Below are positions 1 to 8,259 of a stretch of 32,422 nucleotides of DNA, piece after piece; positions within the stretch are counted from its first letter, which is position 1, and each line of letters opens with the position of its first letter. Origin of the DNA: Actinomycetota bacterium (GTDB taxonomy: Bacteria; Planctomycetota; Phycisphaerae; JAACET01); contig JAACET010000007.1 in NCBI GenBank assembly GCA_011682385.1, positions 1 to 32,422 of the forward strand, given 5' to 3'. The position numbers were made by a program, and so were the translations under genes. The notes under the pieces were generated by a model. That model searched no databases. It was given only the letters and a program-made list of their open reading frames with translations, and had not been told where the DNA came from.

Positions 1-31
1 TTTAATGTCTTTCGTAGTAGTGCTTTTATCA

Positions 32-96
32 GTATACGCTATCCCTCAGGCTGTAGTTTGCGATAACTACTTATACCCGAATGGGTTAGCGTATGC
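32..96. repeat. Imperfect inverted repeat in left-edge spacer
   Basis: The arms GTATACGCTATCCC (32-45) and GGGTTAGCGTATGC (83-96) are reverse complements except at two positions and enclose a 37-base loop. The element lies in the otherwise gene-free left edge. It could be an RNA stem in the 3' region of a gene beyond the window or a protein-binding site. Its function is unknown. Confidence 0.35.
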
Positions 97-124
97 TACT
101 TTACTTTTTCATGTACAAATTCTT

Positions 125-144
125 ATGAGGAACCTCATTTTTTT
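125..144 (+). terminator. Short hairpin with T-tract, probable intrinsic terminator
   Basis: ATGAG and CTCAT form a 5-bp stem around GAAC and are followed directly by a run of seven T on the plus strand. This fits a modest rho-independent terminator for a plus-strand gene left of the window. A second small hairpin (TTAGC-TTTT-GCTAA, 143-156) follows. It would sit just beyond the convergent lysA stop codon. Confidence 0.4.
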
Positions 145-173
145 AGCTTTTGCTAAGGCATTTACTGATGAGA

Positions 174-1457
174 TTACTGTTCCCCAGCGGTCAGGTCCGA
201 GTAGGTTTCGCGCCGGCGGATGAGCTTTTGCTCGGAACCGTTTACCAGCACCTCGGGCGCCCGTAGCCTGGAGTTGTATTGGCTGGCCATGCTGAAACTG
301 TAAGCGCCAGCCGTGAACACAGCCAAAAGGTCCCCGCGTCTTACCGGCGGCAACAGCCTATCCTTAGCCAGAAAATCACCCGACTCGCATATCCCGCCTA
401 CCACATCCGCTTTGATGAGTCCATCCATAGCTGGCTCTGAGGTGCGTTCAGTGGGGACAAAACCCTCCGCTGGCTGCACCGGCCAGATGAAGTGAAAGGC
501 ATCGTAAAGGGCCGGCCTAATGAGGTCATTCATAGCCGCATCCACAATCACGAAACGCCGTGGCCCCGATTGCTTCACGTACAACACCCGTGTCAGCAGT
601 ACCCCGGCATTGCCGGAGATAAACCGCCCCGGTTCCATAGCGATCCGCAGGTCTTGCCCCGCGAGCATCTCCACCAGTGCCGTTGCGTAGTCTGGAGCCA
701 AAGGAGCGGTATCGCTTTGGTAGTCAGCTCCGAATCCGCCGCCAAGGTCCAGCCACTCGATTTTGTATCCTCGACTGCGCAGGGTTTGGATGAGCCCCAG
801 CATCTTCTTCAGGGCTGTCACGTAAGGATTGATGGTAGTGATCTGTGAGCCTATATGCATGTGCAGACCGACCAGGTTCAGGCCCGGCAGATCGCTGTAT
901 TTTTCGAAAAAGGCTACCGCCTCTTCGATGTCCACGCCGAACTTGGTTAGTTTCTTACCGGTCGTTATGTACTTATGCGTTTTCGGGTCCACGTCAGGAT
1001 TCACCCGCAGCGTAGCAGCAACCTTTCGGCCAAGTCCCTCCGCCAGCCGAGAGATGTTCTCAGCCTCCTCCGCCGACTCCAGCGTGAAAAAGCCGATCCC
1101 AGCCTCAATAGCCTCCGATATCTCCTGGTCAGTCTTTCCTACACCGGCGAAAGCCACCTTGGCCGGATCACCACCGGCTTGCAGCACGCGGAACAACTCT
1201 CCGCCTGATACTATGTCGAAGCCAGCCCCTGCCTGCTCCAGCAGCCGAAGAATGTGCTTATTCGAATTGGTCTTGACCGAGTAGCAGATCAAAGCCTCCA
1301 GTGGGGCAAAGGCCCTGGCTAACTGCTGATAGTGGTGTAAAAAGGTCGCCGAGCTGTAAACGTATGCCGGTGTACCATGCGAGGCAGCTATAGCGTCGAG
1401 CCGAACGCCCTCGCAATACAACTGTCCTGATTGGTAATTGAAATAATCCATAGCCAC
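174..1457 (-). CDS. lysA: Diaminopimelate decarboxylase
   Basis: This PLP enzyme decarboxylates meso-diaminopimelate to L-lysine in the cytoplasm, the last step of lysine synthesis. The 427-aa length is normal for LysA. Family motifs read in order are the PLP-lysine site YSVKTN (Lys about 62), LHMHIGSQ (about 198-205), the phosphate-binding GGGFG (about 239), EPGR (about 275), CESGDFLAKDR (Cys about 357) and AYSFSMASQYN near the C-terminus. The ORF begins at a GTG. An ATG two codons later (1451) is an equally good start, and neither has a clear Shine-Dalgarno. It lies 67 bases downstream of the MATE gene on the same strand, so cotranscription is possible. A TTGACT...TAACCT pair just upstream could instead give it its own nearly leaderless promoter, but this is weak. 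Confidence 0.95.
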   Translation of the reverse strand: MAMDYFNYQSGQLYCEGVRLDAIAASHGTPAYVYSSATFLHHYQQLARAFAPLEALICYSVKTNSNKHILRLLEQAGAGFDIVSGGELFRVLQAGGDPAKVAFAGVGKTDQEISEAIEAGIGFFTLESAEEAENISRLAEGLGRKVAATLRVNPDVDPKTHKYITTGKKLTKFGVDIEEAVAFFEKYSDLPGLNLVGLHMHIGSQITTINPYVTALKKMLGLIQTLRSRGYKIEWLDLGGGFGADYQSDTAPLAPDYATALVEMLAGQDLRIAMEPGRFISGNAGVLLTRVLYVKQSGPRRFVIVDAAMNDLIRPALYDAFHFIWPVQPAEGFVPTERTSEPAMDGLIKADVVGGICESGDFLAKDRLLPPVRRGDLLAVFTAGAYSFSMASQYNSRLRAPEVLVNGSEQKLIRRRETYSDLTAGEQ

Positions 1458-1524
1458 AGGTTAGTGGGCTTGGCTCGAACAGTCAAGGTTCTGCTGTAGC
1501 CCAGATGCTAAGCATGATAACACG

Positions 1525-2949
1525 TTAGGTTTCCACCAAGGGTCCTTCAGCTATTCCGATGGGTTTTATTTCTTCCGGTTCGATCACCCGCATCTTCTTC
1601 CACTTGCCGCCCCTATAGCGCAGGTAGAACCCGCAGGCTAAGCTGATTACATAGATAGTTAAAAAGGTAAAGGCCATTCTTATTCCACCGTTGAAGTATT
1701 TGATGCCAATGTACACAGGCAATACCATGACGCCCCATGCCAGTGTCCCCGTTAGTACTAGAACGAAACGCGTATCGCCGGCACCTTTAAGGGCGGCCGA
1801 GTAAACGAAGACCACCCCTCTGAATAGGCTATAGATGGCCACGAAGACCAGCAGCATTTTTCCCAATTCCAGCATTTCAGTAGGATCTGTGGTACCATCG
1901 CGTGCCGTGAACAATCGCAGCAGTGGCTTAGGCAGCAATATAAATACCGTTGCGATCAGACCCATGTAGACCATGACAATCCTTAGGGATTTGCCGGTTG
2001 CCCGCTGGGCCAGGTCGGGGCGCTTGCGTCCCAGACATTGACCCACCAGTGTCGAAGTCGCTATGGCTAAGCCGAACATGGGCATAAAGGCCAACATATT
2101 GATACTGAAGACAGCATTGTTCGTAGCCCCTTCTGTCTGGCCGATCCTGCCCACAAAAAACACAAAAAAGGTAAATGCGGTTACATCAATACAGAAGTTC
2201 AACCCATTTGGTATGCCGTAATACAACAGTCTCTTAAAAAGTTTTTTATCGAATCCGATATTACTGGCTGTGCCAAAATCCTGTCGGTTTTTTTGACTCA
2301 GGAATAATGTGGCCAAGATTACCATTGTCAGACCTTGGGAGCTCACCGTGGCCCAGCCAGCCCCGACCAGGCCCCAACGGGGAAATCCCCAATGTCCGAA
2401 AATCCAACAGTAGTTTAACACTACGTTAACGGTATTGGCAGCCAGGCTTACCGCCATGACCGTGTACATTCGGCCCCGACCTATATAGAAGCCGTTAAGG
2501 ACTGCGTTCAATACGACGAAACCACCGCCCAGAACGAGAATACGGAAATAGTTTATCTCCAGCACCCTTACGGGTTCGGCGTGCCGTCCAGCATTCATGA
2601 TCGGCTCTGCCAGCGGGTATAGTCCCCACATCAGTACCATGGCCACCAAGCTTAAATAGATTCCCTGCCACACAGCCGGACCGATCCGATGTTCTCTGCT
2701 TGCCCCATGGTATTGAGCTACGAACGTGCTGACATATCCAGCTGTGCCTGTAAAGAAAGCCAGAGGTACGAAGCTGGCGATTCCCGCCGGCAGACTGGCA
2801 GCCAGAGAATCCTGAGAGTACCAGGCCGCGAACATTCGGTCCATGAATCGCATTACGCTCATACTGCCGGTACTAAGGATCATTGGTCCAGCCAGGCGCA
2901 GTACGTGCCGATAGCCACCATCCAACTTCGTGTTCATTTCATCTAGCAT
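1525..2949 (-). CDS. MATE-family multidrug/cation antiporter
   Basis: This is a 474-aa polytopic membrane protein with about twelve hydrophobic segments in two similar halves. It starts with LRLAGPMILSTGSMSVMRFMDRMF, the N-terminal signature of the MATE (MatE, NorM/DinF-like) fold. MATE proteins use Na+ or H+ gradients to export cationic or amphipathic compounds. The substrate here cannot be read from sequence. The length is typical. Translation may start at 2949 or at an internal ATG five codons in. The start lies only 6 bases beyond the stop of the CPBP protease gene, which indicates one operon. Confidence 0.9.
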   Translation of the reverse strand: MLDEMNTKLDGGYRHVLRLAGPMILSTGSMSVMRFMDRMFAAWYSQDSLAASLPAGIASFVPLAFFTGTAGYVSTFVAQYHGASREHRIGPAVWQGIYLSLVAMVLMWGLYPLAEPIMNAGRHAEPVRVLEINYFRILVLGGGFVVLNAVLNGFYIGRGRMYTVMAVSLAANTVNVVLNYCWIFGHWGFPRWGLVGAGWATVSSQGLTMVILATLFLSQKNRQDFGTASNIGFDKKLFKRLLYYGIPNGLNFCIDVTAFTFFVFFVGRIGQTEGATNNAVFSINMLAFMPMFGLAIATSTLVGQCLGRKRPDLAQRATGKSLRIVMVYMGLIATVFILLPKPLLRLFTARDGTTDPTEMLELGKMLLVFVAIYSLFRGVVFVYSAALKGAGDTRFVLVLTGTLAWGVMVLPVYIGIKYFNGGIRMAFTFLTIYVISLACGFYLRYRGGKWKKMRVIEPEEIKPIGIAEGPLVET

Positions 2950-2955
2950 TTTTTG

Positions 2956-3744
2956 CTACTGCTGTATGAAGGGCAGGAACAGCACGATGAGGTCGTAGAC
3001 GATATGAGCGCCGACGGTAATGCCGAATCCTCGAAGAACGTACAGGCCGCTGAAATACACACCGCCCAGAAAGTAAAAACTGAAGCGAGGCCAATCGAAG
3101 GGCACCGGCTCGGGCCCGAAGTAAAAGTGATATACGCCGAACAGCAGAGCCGACGCCGACGCCGCGAACAGCAGAGCATATTCTTTGGAAAGACTGCCGA
3201 CTTTCGTCAGCAGCAGGGCCATGAGTGAAATCATACCCAGCCTGAAAAGCAATTCTTCGTATATGCCGGCCCCTATCATCAGTACAGCTTGCCCCGGCAA
3301 GGTCTGGGCGGTATTTGTGCTGATACCGGATGGCATTGTAGCTGCATTCGGGCCGGCCGATCCTAGAACAAAGCCCAGTACCAGCACCGGCCAAGCGAAT
3401 AGAAAGCTCTCGATGGCCATGCCCAATATCGTCCTGGCTCGGACCTGCCAGGGATATCCCTTTACCCAATGCCAGATTAGAAGGCTCCCGATGACCAAAA
3501 ACCCCGGCAGATAGAAGGCGTTGAAGCCCAGAAGGCTCAGAATGCCTCTTAGTATGCCGAACGCAGCGTTGATCAGGGGCTCACCGCCGGGGCAGTAGAT
3601 TGCGAAGATCAGCACTCCGACCTGGTGCAGCACAATGATCGGCAGCAGGAAGACCAGGCAGTTCAACGGCCGGGTAGTGGCGGTGATATACCCTGTCTTT
3701 TCGGGCCAGTCTCGCTTAGGTCTGGACTTTGATAGTTCAACCAT
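2956..3744 (-). CDS. CPBP-family intramembrane glutamic protease (Abi/CAAX-like)
   Basis: This 262-aa protein has about seven to eight predicted membrane segments. It carries the three CPBP/Abi (Rce1-like) motifs in order: EELLFR (EExxxR), FGVYH (FxxxH) and GAHIVYD (HxxxD/N). The Glu and His residues form the active site of the Rce1/MmRce1 family. Bacterial members are implicated in processing of prenylated or peptide substrates or in self-immunity, but most have no known substrate. It is the first gene of the minus-strand CPBP-MATE(-lysA) group, and its start faces the ExbB operon across about 200 bases. Confidence 0.88.
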   Translation of the reverse strand: MVELSKSRPKRDWPEKTGYITATTRPLNCLVFLLPIIVLHQVGVLIFAIYCPGGEPLINAAFGILRGILSLLGFNAFYLPGFLVIGSLLIWHWVKGYPWQVRARTILGMAIESFLFAWPVLVLGFVLGSAGPNAATMPSGISTNTAQTLPGQAVLMIGAGIYEELLFRLGMISLMALLLTKVGSLSKEYALLFAASASALLFGVYHFYFGPEPVPFDWPRFSFYFLGGVYFSGLYVLRGFGITVGAHIVYDLIVLFLPFIQQ

Positions 3745-3945
3745 ATCGGATTCTGCTTAAATTACCGTCAAAACGCGCCATTCATCCGATTTCTACCGAG
3801 CAGACAATTTACCAGAATAGCCGGCAAGGTTCTTACAAAAAAATCTCACTTGGCGTAAAATGATTCGGACCCTTTGGTCGAGTGCCTGTATATTCGCCTC
3901 GGACGCGATGAGCGGATATTGCGTCATTTTTGGGAGTGCAAAACC
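3745..3945. other. Divergent spacer between the CPBP and ExbB operons
   Basis: This is about 200 bases without a convincing gene. The ORF track extends the ExbB frame back to 3874, but that part lies between a good promoter-like element and the preferred ATG and is read here as leader. No good promoter for the minus-strand CPBP gene was recognised. A TTGACG box on the minus strand has no well-spaced -10. Confidence 0.5.
3832..3861 (+). promoter_or_regulatory. Sigma-70-like promoter for the ExbB operon
   Basis: The -10 is TAAAAT (3856-3861, 5/6 to consensus). The -35 is CTTACA (3832-3837) at 18-base spacing, or TTACAA at 17. Transcription would begin near 3868, giving a leader of about 78 bases to the ATG at 3946. 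The call is by eye only. Confidence 0.45.
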
Positions 3946-4683
3946 ATGAGAAAGACCTTCTGTTTTCTGGCTTTGGTCGCAACTGTAGCCCTGCTGGCCG
4001 GAAGGGCCTGGGCGGATCAGCCTCAGACACGCCTGCTGCAGCTCTACGTTATTGATGGCGGCTGGATTGTTTGGTGTATCCTTGTTCCCCTTAGTGTGGT
4101 CACCATCGTCTTGGCTATCGGCAATCTGCTTAGCATTCGAGCCACCGCGCTGATTCCGGAAATCGAGCACAAGCAGCTCCAGGCCCTATTGACGTCCGGC
4201 CAGGGCAGACGGGCACAGGAGTTTCTAGCCGACAGGGATAGCTTCTTAGCCGATGTAGTCGCCGCGGGCCTGCGACACGCCGCCGGGGGAACCTCGGCAG
4301 CCGTTCATGCAGCCGAGGAAATCGCTGAGCAGCGAACGGTGAAGCTTTTCCGTAAGGTCGAGATACTTAATGTCATCGGCAATATAGCCCCTATGATTGG
4401 ATTGTTTGGCACAGTCTACGGAATGATCATGTCTTTCCAGCAAATGGCTGCAGCCGCAGTGACCCAACGTCCCGTAGAGGTGGCGGCAGAAGGCATTCGG
4501 ACAGCCTTGGTGACTACGTTCTGGGGGCTGCTCGTGGGCATACCTGCTCTGTGTGTTTATGCCTTATTCCGCAACAAGATTGAAGCCTTGGCCAGCAACG
4601 GAATGCTCCAGGCCGAGGAATTACTTGAAGGCTATCAACTGGCTATCGAGCGTGCCAACGCCGCAGCCAAGCCTAAGGAGTAG
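3946..4683 (+). CDS. exbB: MotA/TolQ/ExbB-type proton channel protein
   Basis: This is the inner-membrane ion-channel subunit that, with ExbD/TolR, converts proton motive force into work on a periplasmic or outer-membrane partner. From the ATG at 3946 it is 245 aa. An N-terminal signal-like peptide (MRKTFCFLALVATVALLAG...AWA) is followed by a membrane segment at about 38-60. Two further segments, IGNIAPMIGLFGTVYGMI (about 134-157) and TALVTTFWGLLVGIPAL (about 180-202), are the MotA_ExbB core. The cleavable-signal N-terminus is common in ExbB proteins of planctomycetes and Bacteroidetes. The track start at 3874 is rejected: GGGAG (3932-3936) lies 9 bases before the 3946 ATG, and the likely promoter ends at 3861. 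It is the first gene of a four-gene operon. Confidence 0.9.
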   Translation: MRKTFCFLALVATVALLAGRAWADQPQTRLLQLYVIDGGWIVWCILVPLSVVTIVLAIGNLLSIRATALIPEIEHKQLQALLTSGQGRRAQEFLADRDSFLADVVAAGLRHAAGGTSAAVHAAEEIAEQRTVKLFRKVEILNVIGNIAPMIGLFGTVYGMIMSFQQMAAAAVTQRPVEVAAEGIRTALVTTFWGLLVGIPALCVYALFRNKIEALASNGMLQAEELLEGYQLAIERANAAAKPKE

Positions 4684-4688
4684 CCGTC

Positions 4689-5132
4689 ATGCGCGGACAC
4701 TTTCGGCGCGGCCCCCCCCGAAGCCTGCTCATCAATCTTACTCCGATGATCGATGTAGTTTTTCTACTTCTGATCTTCTTTGTATTGATAGCACAGTTCA
4801 GCTCGCGTCAGCGTGCCCAGGTCCAATTGCCCAGACCCCAACCCAGTGCCGCCAAATATCTTTACAGCTCGGATGTCCTGACCATAACAGTAATCTGTGA
4901 CCAGCAGGGAACGCTATCAGCCTATCAAATCGAGGGCCGGGAAATCGGTCCCGAGCAAATAGACGTATTGGCTCATGCGTTAGCGGTTCGATACAAGGCC
5001 AACCCGCAAGTAGAGGTAAATCTTCGTGCCGACCGACGAGCTGATGGAAAGGTCATAGAGGCCCTGATGGCTGCTTGTGCTCGAACGGGAATTCGTCACG
5101 TTAACCTTGTGGCTGCTATGCCGCAGGAATAG
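4689..5132 (+). CDS. exbD: ExbD/TolR biopolymer transport protein (first copy)
   Basis: This 147-aa protein has a short basic N-terminus. A single membrane helix follows, containing LTPMIDVVFLLLIFFVL, the ExbD/TolR signature whose Asp carries protons. The rest is a periplasmic domain. The C-terminal part (VNLRADRRADGKVIEALMAACARTG) matches the usual ExbD fold. The gene begins 5 bases after the exbB stop, so coupled translation is likely. ExbD copies pair with ExbB in a channel complex and transmit force to a third protein. Confidence 0.92.
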   Translation: MRGHFRRGPPRSLLINLTPMIDVVFLLLIFFVLIAQFSSRQRAQVQLPRPQPSAAKYLYSSDVLTITVICDQQGTLSAYQIEGREIGPEQIDVLAHALAVRYKANPQVEVNLRADRRADGKVIEALMAACARTGIRHVNLVAAMPQE

Positions 5133-5143
5133 CTCCTAAGCAT

Positions 5144-5662
5144 ATGGCTCAAAAGCAACACATTCCCCAGCTGCAACGATCGGTTGAATACCGCAGCAGA
5201 TTCCGCCAATTACTCCGCTCTGCCCACAAAGGCCCGAGAGGGCTGCGGGGGGCGTCCTGGACGGGAATGATTGATGTGGTTTTTAATTTGCTTATTTTTT
5301 TCGTGGTTATTACCACCGCATCGCAGCGGGAGGGATTTTTACCCGGTGATCTGCCTGCCCAGGCCTGGAATCAGACCAGTACGGATGTGCCTGCTCTGCC
5401 CATTCGGGTGAGCATCTATGCCGGCAATAGCTTTGACGACTGCCAGCTCGAACTCGTCGGCTCGGAGCGAAGCCCCGATACTTTTAGGCAGTTGTACGAA
5501 ATCCTTTCGGATATGCACGTCAGTGGGTCAGGGCTCTATGAGGCGGACAATCCTGTGGTTCTCAGCCTGGGGGCCGGCGTCAGCGTAGATCAGATGGTCA
5601 ATACTTATAACGCAGTCGTGTTGGCAGGTTTTACCAATATTCAATTTGTCAGGAGCAGGTGA
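5144..5662 (+). CDS. ExbD/TolR-like protein (second copy)
   Basis: This 172-aa protein has a longer basic cytoplasmic N-terminus (about 40 residues), then the helix MIDVVFNLLIFFVVIT with the conserved Asp, then a periplasmic domain. It is clearly diverged from the first copy but keeps the core motif. Paired, unequal ExbD genes after one ExbB are common in planctomycete-type operons and may form a heteromeric force-transducing unit. The stop codon overlaps the first possible start of the next gene (GTGA). Confidence 0.88.
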   Translation: MAQKQHIPQLQRSVEYRSRFRQLLRSAHKGPRGLRGASWTGMIDVVFNLLIFFVVITTASQREGFLPGDLPAQAWNQTSTDVPALPIRVSIYAGNSFDDCQLELVGSERSPDTFRQLYEILSDMHVSGSGLYEADNPVVLSLGAGVSVDQMVNTYNAVVLAGFTNIQFVRSR

Positions 5663-8244
5663 TAAACGTGGGTTTCAAGTACATGCTTGTTGTTGCTCTG
5701 ATTCTGATCGGCACTGTATCCGTCCAGGCTGATTCGGATGTCCAGGAATCGCTCGGGCGGATAGAGCAGCTTTGGGGCCAATACAGGGATACCCAACAGA
5801 GCCCTGCCCATCGTGCTAAGGCCCTTGAGGATATTATCGCAACCTATCAGCTTATTCTGGATCAAGATGCGCCCTCTTCAGCCACCGTTCGTGAGATACT
5901 TGACGGCGAAATCAAATGGCGTCTGGCTTTGGCTAATGCATTGGTCATCGAGCGGACTATCCAGGCTCGGCTCGCTGTAGAGGAATTGGGTTTGGCCGGC
6001 GCCTGGGCCGCCGATCTGGGCAGCACCATCAGCCGAGCTGAAAAGGTCCTGACCCAAACGACGGCACGGCTCGACCAGATCATTCGACACATGCGGGCCG
6101 ACGGGCAATTTGAACGCAATTACGTGGTCACCGGCCTATATCTTCGAGCCACCCAAGCCAAGTTTGCCGTGGACTACTACCGCGGATGGACTTCTTTTTA
6201 CCGGGCCTTGTTGACCACAGATCGCCCGAAGCGCAGCGAACTGCTGCAATCTACCATCGAGTATCTGCGTGCTTGTTGTGCCGAGCAGCCCGGCGAACCC
6301 CCAGCCGTCCAGTCTGATGGCCTCGGCGTTCGGCCGGTGTTTCGTAGCCGGGCTGTATTGCTGATGGTAAAAGCCTTGCGCTATTCGGGCCGACTCGGTG
6401 AGGCCGACAGACTTTTGGCCTGGTTGGAACGCCAAAGCCTGGACGAACAGATGGCTTATGAAGCAGCCCTGCAGCGTTGCCGACTTTTGCGAGATCAAGG
6501 TTACTATGATACTGCTCTTATGGGATTGGCTCAGTTGCGTTCCTGGTGTAATAAGAAACAGACCGCCAAACAGGCGTCTGTCCAATTGACCTTAGCCTAT
6601 GTGGAATGCACCATTCGATCAGCCCAGGCCCGCACAGCCGCCGATAGGGCGGACCTTGCCGCCGCCGGCGAGCTTAGCCGCAAGAGACTCCAGCCCTTGG
6701 CCAAGATATTTCAGGCCCACAGCAGTGACCAGGTAAGATCCATCATCTATGAACAGATCTACCGGACCAGGCTGGCTGACGGTTATGGCCAATCCTGGGA
6801 CGAGCTGGATTCGCTGGAGGTGCTGGCTATGGGGGTGGCTTCGGCTCGGGAGGGGGACATTAGTGCCGCTATGAAACATTTTGACACTCTGTTGTCTCGG
6901 ACCGATCCCGAAAGCCGCAAGTTATATCCTGAGATCTTTTGGCAGGCCGGCATAGCTGCGCGTGACAGTGATCCCCTGTTGGCTTGCGAATATCTGGGGC
7001 GGTTGGTGGACAGTTTTCCGGACTCACCACAGTCCCGGACGGCTGTGCTGTTAGCTGTGCAGGTTGCAGCCCGGTTCCGGGCAGAAAATCCTGATGAGCC
7101 GACTGCCGAAGATACCTGTTTCACAGCCCTGCAACGGCTAATGACCAAATACCCCAACAGCAGCCAGGCCCAGAACTGGCGATTCTATTGGGCTGATCTG
7201 CTCCGCAGCCGGGCCGACTTCAGCAGTGCCGCTGAACAGTTCGCCCTTGTTCCCAAAGACGATTCCCAATATGTCGCCGCTCGTTATTACCAACTCGAAT
7301 GTCAGAGACAATTACTGGACAATTCCCCCACCGATCCAGCCGCCGGTAAGGACGTCAAGCTCGCCCATTTGGCCAGAGAATTCTTGAATCTGGACCGCTA
7401 TGTTCTCGACCCTGCTACTCCTGCCGGGAATCGCGATAAAAAGTCTCGCAGCTATGGGGCCAGGGCCAGATTGACGGCCGCCGGAATATTCTGCACGGAC
7501 CTGAAGCAGATCGAGATGGGCCTGATGCTCTTGGGCACTCTTTCGTCTGATTATGCCGATCAAGATGAAATTCTTAGTCAGGCCCTGCGCTATCGAATTG
7601 TGGCTCTGGCCAAGCTTGGTCGGCTAAATGAGGTTGTAGATTTGACGCTTCCCCTTTTGCGTGACGGTGCGACTGACTCAGCCAAGGTTGCCGACGCCAT
7701 TCTGCTGCGCATACGTGAAAAATTTGCTGACTCAGACTCGCCTGCCTCTTCGGATCAGGATAAGCAGTTAGCCGATAGCTGGACTCGATTGGCCGGAGCC
7801 CGGTTGGACTTAGTGAAAAAGTCTGATTTATCCAGCGAGCAGAAAAACCGGGAATTACTAATCTCCCAGGATATGTTAGGCCGAGCCCTGTTTGCAGCCG
7901 GAAAGCTCCAGGAAGCTCTGGATACATTTAGTAATCTGAACCGAATCGCCCCCAACTCAGCCGAGTATATTCGCATGAGCGGGAAAATCCTCTTAGCTCA
8001 GAAAGAATACGATGCCGCCAGCCAGCAATGGCTTCGCCTCATTCATGGCCTGAAAGCCAATTCGCCCGAGTGGTTTGAGGCTTGGTATTATGCCCTGCGT
8101 ACCAATTTCCAAGCCGGTGGCGATCGTGAGCAGATCATTCGTCGCATCAAGCAGTTGCAATCTCTGGACCCCACTATGGGTTCCGAAGAAACTCGCTCGC
8201 GTTTTGAAACCTTCTTGGCCGAGTTATCCACCCCCACTGACTGA
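5659..8244 (+). CDS. Exported TPR-like repeat protein
   Basis: This is a large (about 861 aa) protein with an N-terminal Sec signal (YMLVVALILIGTVSVQA|DS). The body is helix-rich, with Ala/Leu-rich repeating segments of TPR/Sel1-like character, for example CEYLGRLVDSFPDSPQSRTAVL and AGKLQEALDTFSNLNRIAPNSAEYI near the end. No catalytic motif was seen. It is the last gene of the exbB-exbD-exbD operon, and similar large TPR proteins commonly close such operons in planctomycetes. It is probably the periplasmic scaffold or effector energised by the Exb complex. The track start is GTG 5659 overlapping the exbD stop. GTG 5668, preceded by AGGAGCAGGTGA, gives a cleaner signal peptide. Confidence 0.78.
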   Translation: MINVGFKYMLVVALILIGTVSVQADSDVQESLGRIEQLWGQYRDTQQSPAHRAKALEDIIATYQLILDQDAPSSATVREILDGEIKWRLALANALVIERTIQARLAVEELGLAGAWAADLGSTISRAEKVLTQTTARLDQIIRHMRADGQFERNYVVTGLYLRATQAKFAVDYYRGWTSFYRALLTTDRPKRSELLQSTIEYLRACCAEQPGEPPAVQSDGLGVRPVFRSRAVLLMVKALRYSGRLGEADRLLAWLERQSLDEQMAYEAALQRCRLLRDQGYYDTALMGLAQLRSWCNKKQTAKQASVQLTLAYVECTIRSAQARTAADRADLAAAGELSRKRLQPLAKIFQAHSSDQVRSIIYEQIYRTRLADGYGQSWDELDSLEVLAMGVASAREGDISAAMKHFDTLLSRTDPESRKLYPEIFWQAGIAARDSDPLLACEYLGRLVDSFPDSPQSRTAVLLAVQVAARFRAENPDEPTAEDTCFTALQRLMTKYPNSSQAQNWRFYWADLLRSRADFSSAAEQFALVPKDDSQYVAARYYQLECQRQLLDNSPTDPAAGKDVKLAHLAREFLNLDRYVLDPATPAGNRDKKSRSYGARARLTAAGIFCTDLKQIEMGLMLLGTLSSDYADQDEILSQALRYRIVALAKLGRLNEVVDLTLPLLRDGATDSAKVADAILLRIREKFADSDSPASSDQDKQLADSWTRLAGARLDLVKKSDLSSEQKNRELLISQDMLGRALFAAGKLQEALDTFSNLNRIAPNSAEYIRMSGKILLAQKEYDAASQQWLRLIHGLKANSPEWFEAWYYALRTNFQAGGDREQIIRRIKQLQSLDPTMGSEETRSRFETFLAELSTPTD

Positions 8245-8259
8245 TTTTTCTACGGTGCG

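Noticed and set aside
5-223. 72-aa plus-strand ORF at the left edge
   Set aside because: It runs through the terminator-like hairpin and into the antisense 3' end of lysA, has no Shine-Dalgarno and looks like no known family.
2939-3469. 176-aa minus-strand ORF
   Set aside because: It is an Arg-rich shadow frame of the CPBP protease gene, whose motifs are intact in the other frame.
3720-3775. TTGACG box as promoter of the CPBP-MATE group
   Set aside because: No -10-like sequence occurs at 16-18 bases without overlapping the start codon.
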